Below are positions 35,846-47,907 of a stretch of 64,000 nucleotides of DNA, piece after piece (positions within the stretch are counted from its first letter, which is position 1; each line of letters opens with the position of its first letter). The notes beneath the pieces were generated by a model that worked only from the letters and a program-made list of their open reading frames with translations, did not search any database and was not told the origin of the DNA. The stretch comes from Macrotrachela quadricornifera (taxonomy: Eukaryota; Rotifera; Eurotatoria; Philodinida; Philodinidae): contig JAJEKB010020682.1 in the NCBI GenBank assembly GCA_022393335.1, positions 510,952-574,951 on the forward strand, written 5' to 3'. A program made the position numbers and the translations under genes.

Positions 35846-37547
35846 CGTTAATTAATAGAAGATAAAACACAAAAACGCATTTGCTATGTTATTGAATATC
35901 CATTGACTATGAAAGTCTTCAAGTTAATTATTAGTTCTTGTGTACATTGGTTATTTGTTGAATGCCTCATCTTATAATATCATTTACATTTCGATGTATG
36001 AAATTTGGTCGTGATCTATAGTTATTTTTATTTGCTTATTTTCACTCATTTATTTTGTCAATTTCAATCTTTTTTTCGTTTTTGTATTATCATCAGAAAT
36101 TATTCAAACAATTCTTTAAGAGATTCTTAAGGTAAGCGAAATGCTAAGAAAATATTTATATCTATAATTCGAAGATGATCATTATCAAACCACTATCGAG
36201 CACTATGGCTAGTATATATAGAGTAAAGAAGGATTTGAAGACAACGTTTGAAGTATTCAAGCGACATCACGCGAAGAGAAAAAGACTAGTAGAAAGAAAG
36301 AGAACAGAAAAATATCTCCGTGTACCCAAAGTATTGATGAATGCTTGGAACAAAAACAACAAAAGAAAGAGAAAACAAATATTCGATAAAAAGAACGATG
36401 TCGTCCTTTTAAGCTAGCACATCTATTGGGATTTTGACAACAACACAGTAATCATCGTTTATTGATTTTTTTTCTTTTTTATAATTTAAAGAAGAACTAT
36501 ATGAACACAGTAAGGAAAAAGAGTTTAATAATCACTGATTCTGTGTTAATTTGAATCATCTTGAGAAAACGATAACAATATGTACTATAAAAGAATAAGA
36601 AATATACATCTATTTTCTCATTAATGTGGTGCAAACCACTGCATTACTGTAGTCCTTCACTAGTTTTTTTAATTTTTTTTATTTATTTCTTTATGTCTCG
36701 ACGACTTAATATTAGTAGAATAATGGGATGTTATCATCTTTTTTACTACTGTTCTTTTCTTTCATTTCTGTTTTGGTAACTCGATAGCTTGTATGGTATA
36801 TATATATTTTTTTCTATCACTAAAATAAGTGTTCCTCTATGTATGGTATGAATCATTGCGAGGATGATATTTTTTTCTATATCGCTGTCGTCATATTTAT
36901 CGCGACGTTATGGAAAGTGTTTTTTTTTCTTCTTTCTTCTTCTTCTTCTTTTGTCGTTGACATGGAACTGTTAGTACGCATCGTATCATCGAGGATGAGT
37001 ACGACAATTAATCGACTAGTTCGATATAGAATCTAACTGGCATTACTCAGAATATTAGGATACATTATAGTACATCAGCTTTTCACCAACAAATTATAAT
37101 ACTAACTATAAAATGTTATTGAGTTGTGGTTCATTTAATATATATATTTAAAAATTATTCAGGATTAATTGACAAAAATCGAGTTTAAATAGATCCTGAA
37201 AGAACATTTTACAATAATAAGGAGAAAAACTTAGTCCCGTCGGACTACTCATAAATTATTCTATAGAATATCCATACGTACTTGAACCTGTGAATGACAA
37301 AATAATACTCATCCATACCCTCAACATGTTAAACTTTCAGTAAAATGCCTGTAGCTTTGTAAGGAACGAAGTAATATGTATATCTTTATATACTGAAAAA
37401 ATAATCCTGTCTCTTATTTATACTCAAAGAAAGATGAATTATGTTTTTATACTAACTATCACTTTATATTTCTTATAGATTATTCTCAAACTAGAGCGTC
37501 TTGATAGAACGTAAAATAACTAGTTAATAGTTCATCCAACATAAGAC
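35846..37547. other. Intergenic, no convincing gene
   Basis: An 80-codon Lys/Arg-rich frame (36175-36417, +) has no homology and is not called. A likely splice acceptor (TATTTCTTATAG near 37480) precedes the MACPF-like gene and suggests a non-coding 5' exon. Confidence 0.4.
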
Positions 37548-38879
37548 ATGGGCACTAATGAAATTAATATTGAACTTGATACGAAAAAACTTCTGTCACT
37601 TTATGTTCAACCGGGAATATCAATTGCAAATGTTCGAAAATTAATTAAAGAACAATATCAGCCATTAAAAGATACCCAATTATTTTTGAATAAATCAGAA
37701 TTTCCCATCGGTATATCAGCTGAAGAAAATCTCAAAATTGAAACTATATTTTCAACAGAAAAAGGTTTAGTTAAAATGCAAACACAGCAAGAAGAACCTG
37801 AACGACCGCTGTTGGACGTTCCAGATCTACCAAATAATTCAACGTATTCATTTTCAACGCTTACAACTACTGCTAAAGGAGACTACCGTGCTGCTTCGAT
37901 ACAATCGACTCCTATGTCAACTTCATCGTCCAAATATTCAGTTTGTAATCCAAAACAACTTGATAGAAGTAAATGGCAAAATATATTTGAGAGTTGCAAT
38001 TTATTTCGTGCACTAACATTTCGAAATGATACAAAACATCTATTAGGTATTAGTAGTGAAGACGCACTCCAGTTTGCATCAGACAAAACTGTACCAGATT
38101 GTATTACACGTGATAGTATTCGAATTGAATCATACTTAACTAACAATGAACGACACAGCGTGTTAATACAGAATAAACTTGTAAAACTAAATGCAAGTTT
38201 TCAATGTCCATTTATTTCATTTGCCATTGGGGGTGAAGGAGAACAAATGAATGGTCGAGACCATGAAACGAAAACATTGTACACAACATGCACATGGAAT
38301 TTTCCTCGTCTTGAAGTTAACTTATTTGACGAAAGAGCAACCGTTAATCGACGATTTCTAGTACCTACTGATCAATTTCAAGAAGAAATTCAAAGCGTTT
38401 TCAAGTCACCAGAAAAACAGTATGAAAAGCTTCAGCGAATATTTGACCGATATGGACACGCGTATCCGAAAAGTGTCATACTTGGTGGACATCTTTATCA
38501 AACTGACATACAAGTAGTCGAAAAAAATGTCAACGAAGATGCCCATCGCTCTGTTGTTCAAGGTCAGTTCAGAGCCTTTACAAAAAATGTTGGACCTGGA
38601 GGCCAAGGACAAATGAATGATAAGCATACAACTGAAAATACAAATCGTTTTTCACTATCCACGCTTGAAGGTACAGGAGGTCAGACGTTACTTATTGGCA
38701 CTGGTAATATCGGTGATTGGATATCGAGTGTAGGTGATAGTAATTGGTGGCGAGTAATTGAGTACGGTGAATTGATTCCAAGTTACAAATTATTGGATGA
38801 AGAATCACAAGAGAAAATTGAAAGAATTCTAAAAAATCAAAATCGATCTTTAAGTAAGTTAGAAAATAGAAGAAAATGA
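37548..38879 (+). CDS. MACPF-like protein with N-terminal ubiquitin-like region
   Basis: 443 residues, single open exon, with no signal peptide. Residues 5-70 (INIELDTKKLLSLYVQPGIS, then ANVRKLI, then TQLFLNKSEFPIG) have the strand-helix spacing of a ubiquitin/Ras-binding-like fold. After a Ser/Thr-rich linker (about 85-130), the rest resembles fungal-type MACPF proteins: a LTFRNDTKHLLGIS start, the signature-like YGHAYPKSVILGGHLYQTD (about 305; classic MACPF is YGTHY), then WISSVGDSNWWRVIEYGELI with PSYKLLDEE at the end. MACPF proteins oligomerise into membrane pores or act as non-lytic adhesion factors. Lack of a secretion signal argues for cytoplasmic storage or non-classical release. The architecture recalls gene families in glomalean fungi, so horizontal transfer is possible but unproven. 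The DnaJ-CTD repeat gene lies 1.75 kb downstream on the same strand. Confidence 0.6.
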   Translation: MGTNEINIELDTKKLLSLYVQPGISIANVRKLIKEQYQPLKDTQLFLNKSEFPIGISAEENLKIETIFSTEKGLVKMQTQQEEPERPLLDVPDLPNNSTYSFSTLTTTAKGDYRAASIQSTPMSTSSSKYSVCNPKQLDRSKWQNIFESCNLFRALTFRNDTKHLLGISSEDALQFASDKTVPDCITRDSIRIESYLTNNERHSVLIQNKLVKLNASFQCPFISFAIGGEGEQMNGRDHETKTLYTTCTWNFPRLEVNLFDERATVNRRFLVPTDQFQEEIQSVFKSPEKQYEKLQRIFDRYGHAYPKSVILGGHLYQTDIQVVEKNVNEDAHRSVVQGQFRAFTKNVGPGGQGQMNDKHTTENTNRFSLSTLEGTGGQTLLIGTGNIGDWISSVGDSNWWRVIEYGELIPSYKLLDEESQEKIERILKNQNRSLSKLENRRK

Positions 38880-39880
38880 TACGAAATATGTATGTGTGTG
38901 AGATCCTATGTCGACTTTTATTTATTCGAACGCGCTTCTCTGTCATAAAATGGCAGGTATATATAGAGAGTACTAGTGAAGATACCCGACAAAAAAGAAT
39001 ATAGTTAAAGTTTTACATCTTCCATTCGCCTTTTCTGCCGTGTATGATACGTATCCTATAACACAGTTCTCGTTGTGTGTTAGCTATCTGCAACAGAACT
39101 TTTCCGGGCGTGCGTGAAATCGCTTCCACAGGACTTTTGTCGGGCTCGAAGCCTCTGCTACAGATCTTTCCTCACAGTGTATTGGGCATCTTCAATGGGA
39201 CTCTTCTCACCTGACACTAGCTGATATCCCCATTTACATTCATCCTGAGTACGATGGCTCTCGAACTTGCAACGAATTGTGTCATTAGTTTAGCAGGTAA
39301 GTAAAGTCGCGGCTTCTCTCAACTTGGATGAAGTTTCACGCACGCCTCTCTCTCATCCCCGATGGCTCTGCGGTTGTTTTTAGCACACAAGAAACTGATG
39401 TGAATAGTTCTTTGATGATATTTCTCACGATGACTAAATACACGACACACACACTCATCAGACTCTCGATTCATATTGACCTGGGTTAATATTCGCCTAG
39501 CCCCTTCACACACCCGTTAAATTTTTTTCAACTCCACATCGGTCTTCCTCACGATTTAAGGAAGTAGTGTGGAAAGTTTTGCGCCGCTAGCTATTTCGGA
39601 GACTGAACGCATAGCTCACGTATAAGCATTCTTTTTATATATCGATACATTTTCATCCTTGAATTATTGAGTAAACAATCATTCTCACAAATTCTCTGAA
39701 AAAGGCATTGGCTATAGTAAAGCCAACTGTAGTAAGAGAAACACCACTTTTAGATAAACGTTTTGAGTTGAAAACTTTCCTATGACCTTCTTCTGATCAA
39801 AAGGGTATTGTGTGCAAAATTTCATTGCATTTGGTCGTACCGTGCCCAAATGCATGAAGAACAAACAAACAAATAAACAA

Positions 39881-39915
<35 letters not shown>

Positions 39916-40628
39916 TTCTTCTTTATATATATAGATAATTATAAGGGAGAATCTGCACAATAAGATAAAATAGTGAAAAACTCTATGATATTTTCATAGA
40001 ACAGAAATGGAAGAAAAGTCCATGATGTATTACTATCGGTAAATGAAAGATGAAGAACAATAATGAATATTAAGAACGATTACTAAGAGCAATTTAACAC
40101 AAACTAGCATTTTTACACGTCTATGTAGTTTATATTGCCACTCTTATATGATTATTAGGGCATTTAATGAGAGAATTGTTAACAATATCACTCACATATG
40201 AAACACTATCTTTTTAAGAAAAAATATCAGTACGAATGCATTTAATGTAAAAGAAAATTCCATCATATATAACATAAAATTTGTGAACTCTGTTTTTGAA
40301 TAGAGAAGATTAGTACATACAGGTTCTATATTACTGAAAACCGTTGAGAATCATATCTGTTTTACAAACATTTTAAAACGCATGTATTTCTCGATAACTT
40401 TGAGATTAAGTATGTGAGTTTCATGAATGTTATCGACATATAAGTTTGGAATATATAACATTATCTTATAATCTACATATTTCGTCTCAATAGAAGGTAA
40501 CAAGAAAAGATCGTCGTCAGAATCTCGGAATATTCTTCAAAATTTCTTTTGTTTATTTTTACATTTAGAATCATAGAATAAATTAATGAAAATTTAGAAA
40601 TTATAAATAAATAGAATTTTTTCTTTAG
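38880..40628. other. Intergenic with transposon-like tail and simple repeats
   Basis: Bases 39000-39540 are noticeably more GC-rich than the flanks and encode nothing recognisable. Bases 39800-39945 (AAATTTCATTGCATTTGG, then an ACAA/ACAG run at 39859-39914, then TATATATATAGAT) look like the 3' tail of an RTE-type non-LTR retrotransposon or derived SINE. The 5' coding exon expected for the gene that follows was searched for here and not found. Confidence 0.4.
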
Positions 40629-41917
40629 TTCAACCAGTGGTATCGTTCTCACCAGTAACCAGGAACTTTGTTTCAAAAATAGTGAATGGAAAACTAGCAG
40701 CTGTTTTGCATACCGTTTCCGTAACATCAGATGAGCTTCGCACTAGTACTGAGAAGGAACTGAAATTATCAAGGATCATGCCTAATGGCAAAGATGACGT
40801 TGCCGTCCTCAACATCCCAATAAATCAAAATACCGAAGATGGATGTATTTATTATTACGAAGGTGCTGGTGAGTATCTTGGAAATAATAGATTCCAAGAT
40901 ATTTACGTTCTACTTGCTTTTTCGGACGGAGCTTCATCTAAAAAATCGCAATCATATACAAAGCCGGGAACTTCTTTCATAATGGTGAATGGAAAACAAC
41001 GTACTATCTATATTATGGTTCCAGTAACAACAGATGAGCTTCGTACTGGTACTAAAAGAGAACTGGAATTACCAAGAACAATGTCAAATGGCACAAGTAA
41101 CATTGCCGTACTCGAAATCGAAGTAGAACCAGATACTTGTGAGGGACACACTTATTATTTCCAAGATGCTGGTGCATATCTAGAGAATAACAAATTTCAA
41201 AACGTTGAAGTTAAACTTTTTCTATCGGACATGGGATCAAGTCAAGAGCAGGGATGGTATATATGTCCGGAATCTACTGCACGCATAGATAGTGAAAACC
41301 AAGCAGCTATTCAACTCATCCTTCCAGTAACATGGAATGAGCTTTGTACTGGTACTAACAAGGAACTACACGTACCAAGAATCATGCCTGATAGGACAAA
41401 TGACCTTGCCAAACTCAGCATCCCAATACCTCCAGGTACCTCAAATGGATGTCTTTATACTTTCAATGGCGCTGGTGAACATCTTGGTAATAACAGATTT
41501 CGAGATGTTCATGTTATACTTGGTCTTTGGCATGGACCACCGCTTCAACAGCAGATGTCGTTTGGATATCAGGAATTTACGTCAAACACAGTGAATGGAA
41601 AACAAACAGATGTTATACATATCGTTCCAGTAACATCGAATGAGCTTCATATGGGTACTAACGCGAAACTACACATACAAAGAATTATGCCTAATGGCAC
41701 AAACGACGTTGCTGATCTCAACATCCCAATAGCTCCAGGTACCGAAAATGAATTTCGTTATACTTTCGACGGCGCTGGTGAATATCTTGGTGACAACAAA
41801 TTCCAAACAGTTCATGTTATACTTGCTCGTTGGGACGTAGTACCATCTCAAAAACAGCAATCTGAATCAACCAATGCGACTAACAATCGCACAGATAATT
41901 CTTGCATGATCATGTAA
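40629..41917 (+). CDS. Four tandem DnaJ C-terminal-domain-like repeats with CaaX box; 5' exon missing
   Basis: The open frame begins at a splice acceptor (TTTTTTCTTTAG, exon from 40629, phase 1), so the start lies in an unlocated upstream exon; 428 residues are visible. Four repeats of about 100 residues begin near 40680, 40984, 41289 and 41591. Each has the form V-T-x-x-E-L-x-T-G-T-x-x-x-L, R-I-M-P-N-G-T-N-D-V-A-x-L-x-I-P-I, P-G-T, GAGEYLGNNxFQDVxVxL. This parallels CTD-I of DNAJB-type Hsp40 chaperones (VSLEDLYNG-TKK-, PDGK-, -EGDQTSNN-ADIVFVL). No J domain, zinc finger or signal peptide is seen. The protein ends NSCMIM, a CaaX motif with Met last, predicting farnesylation and membrane attachment. 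CTDs bind unfolded client peptides, so a multivalent client-binding or scaffold role is inferred. Confidence 0.7.
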
Positions 41918-43175
41918 GACAGAATTTGTTATGAGCTACTTTTTCATTGAACTGACTTTTCCAATTCCTAACTTAACCTATCCTGATTCGACTACAATAT
42001 GACTCACCCTGATCCTACCCAATCTTGTTCCCATCCAACCCAACATAAAATATAATTTAATGATTCAATTTGATCTAATGTTAAATAAATATGTGAGAAT
42101 AAAACATGTTACCATACTGTATATCTAACTTGCTAAATGGGTCTTATTGAACGACTTTATAAAAGTAAAAAATATATTAATATCTCGAGAATAAAAACAT
42201 GAGTTCAAATGGATTTATTTATTATAATAAAATGTGTTCACGATATTTGGATAAACTGATTATCTTCTTTGGCCTGAAAGATAAATAATTCAATGTATTT
42301 CCAATCGTTTGATTTGATCATATAGAAATTCAGTAAAAAACGTATTTTCAAGATCGATGTAATTTCTCATTCATTCTCAAATATTCTTATCTATAAAAAG
42401 ATGATTTTATTTAAAGATTATTTCTAAAAGTAAAATATTTTCTGAAGTAAATAATAAAAAATTGCACAATCCTTCGTACAGAAAACACATAAATTCCACC
42501 CTAAAAAAATAAAATTATTTTTTTATGACATATATTAGATAAATTAACAAAAAATAATGAAATATGGAACAATAAAGAATTTCTTACTGGTATGATAAGA
42601 ATACAAAGAGTAATTTCTAATATGACTGAGAGAATAACATAATTAGGAATCGATGGTTAGGTTGGACAATGATTATAATAAATAATCCCAAAAACCAATT
42701 TCATTTTTTCTATTTGAAGATTGAGAATACTTTTTCGTTGATGTTTCTGTTTCTAATGATTGAAATACTAAAGCTTCATTTGAATCATCCATTTCTTTTA
42801 ATCGACAAATTTTTACGATATACTTCTGATTCATTTATCTGCTCAAATGTCGCATACCTTAAAATTAAAATATCTTTCTCTAGGCAAGCCAAGGCCCGTT
42901 AATATTTTAACAGAAGATTTTTGTTTGGCTAGATAATTTTCAAATATATTCAAAATATCAAAACAAATTAAAAATATTTGATAAGCAAATAACTTCAACG
43001 ATTTGACGTCCTTGTCTTGAAGCAAAATATGTGGATCGTTAGATTTATTTGGTGAACACACAACACACATGTGATATTTATTATAGAACAAGGAAATAAG
43101 TTGAATCATAGTAAAAAAAAAACACAATTCATTCCTTAAAATGTCTAATGATAGTTATCGAAATTTTAAATAAAT
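41918..43175. other. Intergenic, no gene seen
   Basis: Convergent 3' flanks of two genes. The frames at 42669-42902 and 42843-43127 overlap antisense and have no support. Confidence 0.5.
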
Positions 43176-46120
43176 TCAAATAAGGCGCATGAACTTTTGT
43201 ATTCTATTATTAATTCTGTCGCTTACATACAAATTGCGTGATGAATCGAGTGCAATGCCAGACGGATAATATAAATGAGTTGATGATGAACCAGCAGTAG
43301 TACCCGTGCCGACAATAGTAATCGCACTAGTATTATATGCTGTCGAATATCGACAAAAAAGTTGAATGCGATGATTGTATTGATCAGCAACAAACAAATT
43401 ATTTTGTGAATCAACTTTTACTGCGACAGGGTATCTCAATAATTCACTTGTGCTTCCCCCTGTTGCACTTGAACTACCTGCAACCACATTACCTGATGAA
43501 CCATAGGGACTGCTGGATAACCATTCAATGATATTATTATCGTCCGTATTTGCAATGTACATTGTTCCATTAGAATTGATAGTAAAACCTTCCGAATTGT
43601 CGAAGACGCTTGGAAATGTGCCACCACCTGCCACTTTTGTACCATTTCGATAAATTGCATTGTAGTTATAGTCAATTGCATACACCATATTCTCTTTCAC
43701 ATACACGCCATAGATACGACCTATGCTAGATGGCCAGTTTGATGAAATAGTCGAACCGACCAAACTACCATTCTGAAAGAATTGAATGCGATTATTGTAA
43801 CCATCGGCTACATAGATATTTTTATTTGAGTCGATAAACACATCTCTAGGCCTATAGAGTAGAGTTGAAGTTGAGCCCAACGTGCCGGTTACACCCGCCA
43901 TTAACAATCCACTTGATGCGCCAGGCAACCATTTCATTACACGATGATTATTTGAATCGGCAATGTAGAGAGCATTGTCAGTTGGATCAAGAAAAATATT
44001 ATATGGACCATCGAGTTGATTAAGAGCATCTCCAGCTACTCCAGTACCAGCTATTGTTATACCTGTTGTATTCCAACGCCAATTGCTACCTAAAAGAAAT
44101 AGTTTCAATTATTTATGCATTCTCCTTGAAGAACTTTTATTACATAATAGGGAAGGATCCATCGTAGTAGATGTTGTGACACTTGTACTTGTTGAAGTTG
44201 AAAATGATGTTGTTGATGTTGTGGATGTTGTCGTTCTTGTTGTAGACGTTGTTGTTGACGTAGATGATGTCGTTGATGCTGTCGATGTGGTGCTCGTGGT
44301 AGTAGTAACGGTGGTAATACTAGTAAGGGTACCAGTTGATAATGAAGAAGTTTTTGATGCTAAAAAATATTTCAACATTTAGTTAGACTCATAGTTATAA
44401 ATTTTCCATTTAGTAGTAAAAAATGCATCAATTGCATTAGTATTGTGCTCGTTTACGTAGGTAAATGATCGTGTTTAGATTCAATGTGTGCATTCATTAT
44501 TACAAAGAACATCCTTGATGGCATGGAGTCTGCAAGTTATGCCATTTTTGGGTTCATAGTAATCGGGATCCAGAACTTTCAGCACGCGAACGTCCATCAC
44601 GGAGAAACACACCATGAGAGTCTTAGTGCGGGATGAGGGTGTGGCTGTGAGTGCCGGTAGATGTAGGTGAGGTAATAAACGTAAATGTGGGCATAACCAT
44701 AGACGGGGATATAGCTTTGTGCAGCTTCGGGACGACCTGAGTGTAAGTTTGGGTGTGAGTATGGGCAAAAATGAGTTAAAAGTACACTTTACGGACTCAT
44801 ATACTGGGACGAATATCCTGTAACAGGTCAACTGGCATCCAGAGCCTACAGCCACACTGTTATCTATACCAAGAGCCTGACGATATATTTTCAAATTATT
44901 GTCATAAATATGGCAAGTTGCCAGAAGTTCATTAATGGCAAGGATCTAGAAGTATATTGGTGAAAGTACAGTAGATTTTCTGCGCCGATCGCGGAACACT
45001 ATTAATATAGGATGTATGTATATAAAAGCTAAAGCTCGTCGAATTCAAGAATTTTGAGATTGAGCCCCAGCTGATTTGAAATTTTTTAATATCGAATTGA
45101 ATAGTGGCTTCGAAAAAACGAAAGATTTTCCTTGACTTTTCGTGTTCAATGAGTAGCGTACTCAACAAATTTTTTATATGATCCAATGTCAAATAGAAGA
45201 TTATTCACATCCGATGATCAAATACTCTTAAATATCAAAAATCCAGACAAGCTAATTTCGTTAATAACAACAAAAAAAAACAAAATGCAATGATGATTAC
45301 GATTCTTCTTCATATGATATTGAAACAATATCATAGATCATAATGCTTAACTAGATTGCATATTGTTTTATTTGCAGATCTATAATCGTAATCATGCTTA
45401 GATAACATAATCAGGAACAGATTTGTTGTTTTTTTCTATTATTTTGTAAATAAATAAAAGGCATTGTTGACTGAAAACAGAGCCATAGCCAAGGGGGATG
45501 GGGACAAGCGATCTGATCTTTTCCTTGGAACACAAACTTTCCAGAGAGGAGTATAGCAGGTAACATTTTTGCGCCTGTGAAAAATGCTTTTTGCCATTGG
45601 AGGCCTCTTCTATTTCATTAGGTCTGAATCTGATCAGTAAAATATTCCAGAACGGGACGCAATGATTACAAACCTTTCCAACCGGAAGTCGATCGTGCTT
45701 AAGTTCTCCTAGGATCCCATGGGCTTTAGCTGAAGTTAATGTTGTTGGAATACATATCATAGCTTATATTCATCAATATAGCCAATAGGAAGTTTCAAGC
45801 TTGTATCTAGTTCGTAGTCAGATTGGCAAAGTTCCAAAATCCTGATTTGCTAATAAACTGAAGCAGAAAATATTCTCCTTCTCTTGTCATATATCACCCT
45901 TTCTCTTTCATACAAGACTGAAACTTTAGTTATATTTTTTTTATAGATAGATAAAGAAGCGGTAGTAATAGGCTTTTATAACAATATTTCGATTCATTCA
46001 AAATTTTTCATTACATACTGACTGATGTTGTTGTTGTTGTTGTTGCTGCTGCTGATGTCAACCATAGTGTAAGCACAATAGCTAGTGCTAAACAGCCGAC
46101 TAATGAGCCAAGAATAATAC
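43176..46120 (-). CDS. Membrane-anchored NHL-repeat protein with Thr/Ser stalk (5' end incomplete)
   Basis: Three exons were assembled: 46120-46019 (membrane helix GIILGSLVGCLALAIVLTLW plus a poly-Thr run), 44359-44135 (75 residues, almost all Thr/Ser, a mucin-like stalk) and 44089-43176 (NHL propeller). Phases are 1 at every junction, and introns are GT-AG (1659 bp and 45 bp). The propeller shows about six blades, for example GPYNIFLDPTDNALYIADSN, YRPRDVFIDSNKNIYVADGY, VDSQNNLFVADQYNHRIQLF and GIALDSSRNLYVSDRINNRI. The expected topology is type II, with a short cytoplasmic N-terminus (exon not found), a helix, an O-glycosylated stalk and an extracellular propeller. This matches the layout of the NHL gene at 52.6-54.6 kb. 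The function is likely ligand binding. The long intron holds the unsupported minus-strand frames at 44481-44894 and 45398-45760. Confidence 0.8.
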
Positions 46121-47907
46121 CTGTTATGAACGATGATCAGAGAAAGGAAGTTTTATTTTGGCTTCTTTATATTAAATATAAAAACAGTTATGTTTGGAAT
46201 AGAATGCCATCACATTATTCCTACCTGCTTTCTAAAGTTTCTTCCATCCATGCGTCCATCTTGGGAGATGAATGGTCCCCAAGCGAAACCGAAGATAATT
46301 CAGGTGACCAGTTCTTTAATTGACGAGATGTCATTATTGATGCAATATCTATTTTTAGTAAAATATAATCATTAATGAGTGTAGAAGTTTCGTGAGAAAA
46401 ATGAACTCCTCAATTCTGTCCTACAAATCGAGAATTTTGGGATCTGATTCTGGACCTGAATCAGTTCTTGCAATATCTGATTTCTCAGAAATTCCATCTT
46501 GTGTCAAATGAATCTAAGAAGTTTCTATTCCGAATTTGAAATAGACTCCAATGAATTTCCAAAATTCTGGAATTAGTTCCGGAATGTTCAACACCATGGA
46601 AAAAGAGAACTGGTCTATAAACCATAATAAACACTTCAGAAAATCTATGGATCTCGCTCAAAACCTGTCGGAGGCTATATGAATAACTCTATTGTATTTC
46701 GTATGTGAATTATGTGGGGAGCCGTGCTGAAAGCTTTCTTTACTCTCAATTGAAATGTCGCAGGTAGTTAATAAATTATGGCATACTTAATAAGATGCTG
46801 TGTGCAATTGAGCGGGTTTCAATTTTTAATATAAGTATACTGAATTGCTTTTTTTTTGAATTTAATTATGATGAAAATTTGATATTGAAAACAAACGAAT
46901 GAAGAAAATTGAATGGAAGGCCTATTTGATCGGCAAAGTTTATTATGTGAAGTATATACAATTCAAGCAAATACTTTGACGGAGAACAATCAAAAAGGAT
47001 GGTGAGTGGCAAAAAATCAAACAAGCCCAAAAAATGTAGACCTCGCCTTTCCACGACAGACTGTATAGTCTTTCAGTCTGCCTGTCGTAGATTGAGTATT
47101 TTTTACATATAAATATCATGATGATTTTTCGGAGAAGTTTGAAGACGGCCTTGATAATAAGAATCAAGCGAATCTCAACAATCAAAATTAAATGATTATC
47201 ATCGACGTTTTCAAATAAGGTGATTGACCACAATGCTCTCGATATTTTAATAAAGATAGATAGAAACCTACGCTTTTCAACTTTTGAGAGATGAACCAGG
47301 CGACTTACCTATAGAGACAGTTGAGTTTCCCTAAGTATTATTCATGTTGAAAGCAATTTCCAAATCTAAGATAAATACTCCTATGTTGACTAGCATACTT
47401 GATAGCTTATGTCTTGAACTGTTGTTGTCTTCACTAGCGAAAAGTCTCTTATGTGTATTCATATGAAGAAAATGGTTCTCAATATATGAACACTTTTAAC
47501 GAACATTATTCGAAATATTAATCCAAAGAAAAAAGAAATGTTATTTTTGTTTTAGTAAAATTCATATTTTTTCTAAATTTTGTCTTCCAAAAGTGGCATA
47601 CAAAATATGTGGAAAAATTTCGCTTTCTCTTTAGACATACATTCATTAATCGCTTCTTTCGACGACGACACTCACAAGTCTCTAACTATGTTGGCTTAAT
47701 GATCTTCTTTTAAAAATCCCATAATCGATAGCATAGTTATCCATTCACTTTAGTCTTTACCTGTAAAACATAAAAAAGAAGATCATTTAATAAGATTAGA
47801 TATTTCATAGGAACACAAATAAGTAAGAAATTACAAAAATTATTGGATAATTTACGTAAAATACATTAATCAATGATTAAAAGGAGTGAATAAAAACTTA
47901 TTTAAAC
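46121..47907. other. Intergenic, no gene seen
   Basis: Should contain the first coding exon of the NHL gene, but no unique ATG exon with matching phase could be chosen. Otherwise AT-rich with no repeat of note. Confidence 0.4.

Noticed and set aside
36175..36417. 80-codon Lys/Arg-rich frame
   Set aside because: Purine-rich DNA yields such frames; no homology, and the start context is unremarkable.
39230..39310. tRNA-like B-box resemblance (CTCGAACTTG) in a GC-richer stretch
   Set aside because: No cloverleaf can be formed around it and no A box was found.
39859..39914. Regular ACAA/ACAG units considered as a CRISPR-like array
   Set aside because: It is a 4-bp microsatellite with no spacers, in a eukaryotic context.
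44481..44894. 137-codon minus-strand frame inside the NHL gene intron
   Set aside because: Built on a degenerate GTGAGT-type repeat. Including it would break the exon phases that otherwise fit, and it shows no domain.
45398..45760. 120-codon minus-strand frame in the same intron
   Set aside because: Has some transposon-like flavour but no recognisable domain; not enough to call.
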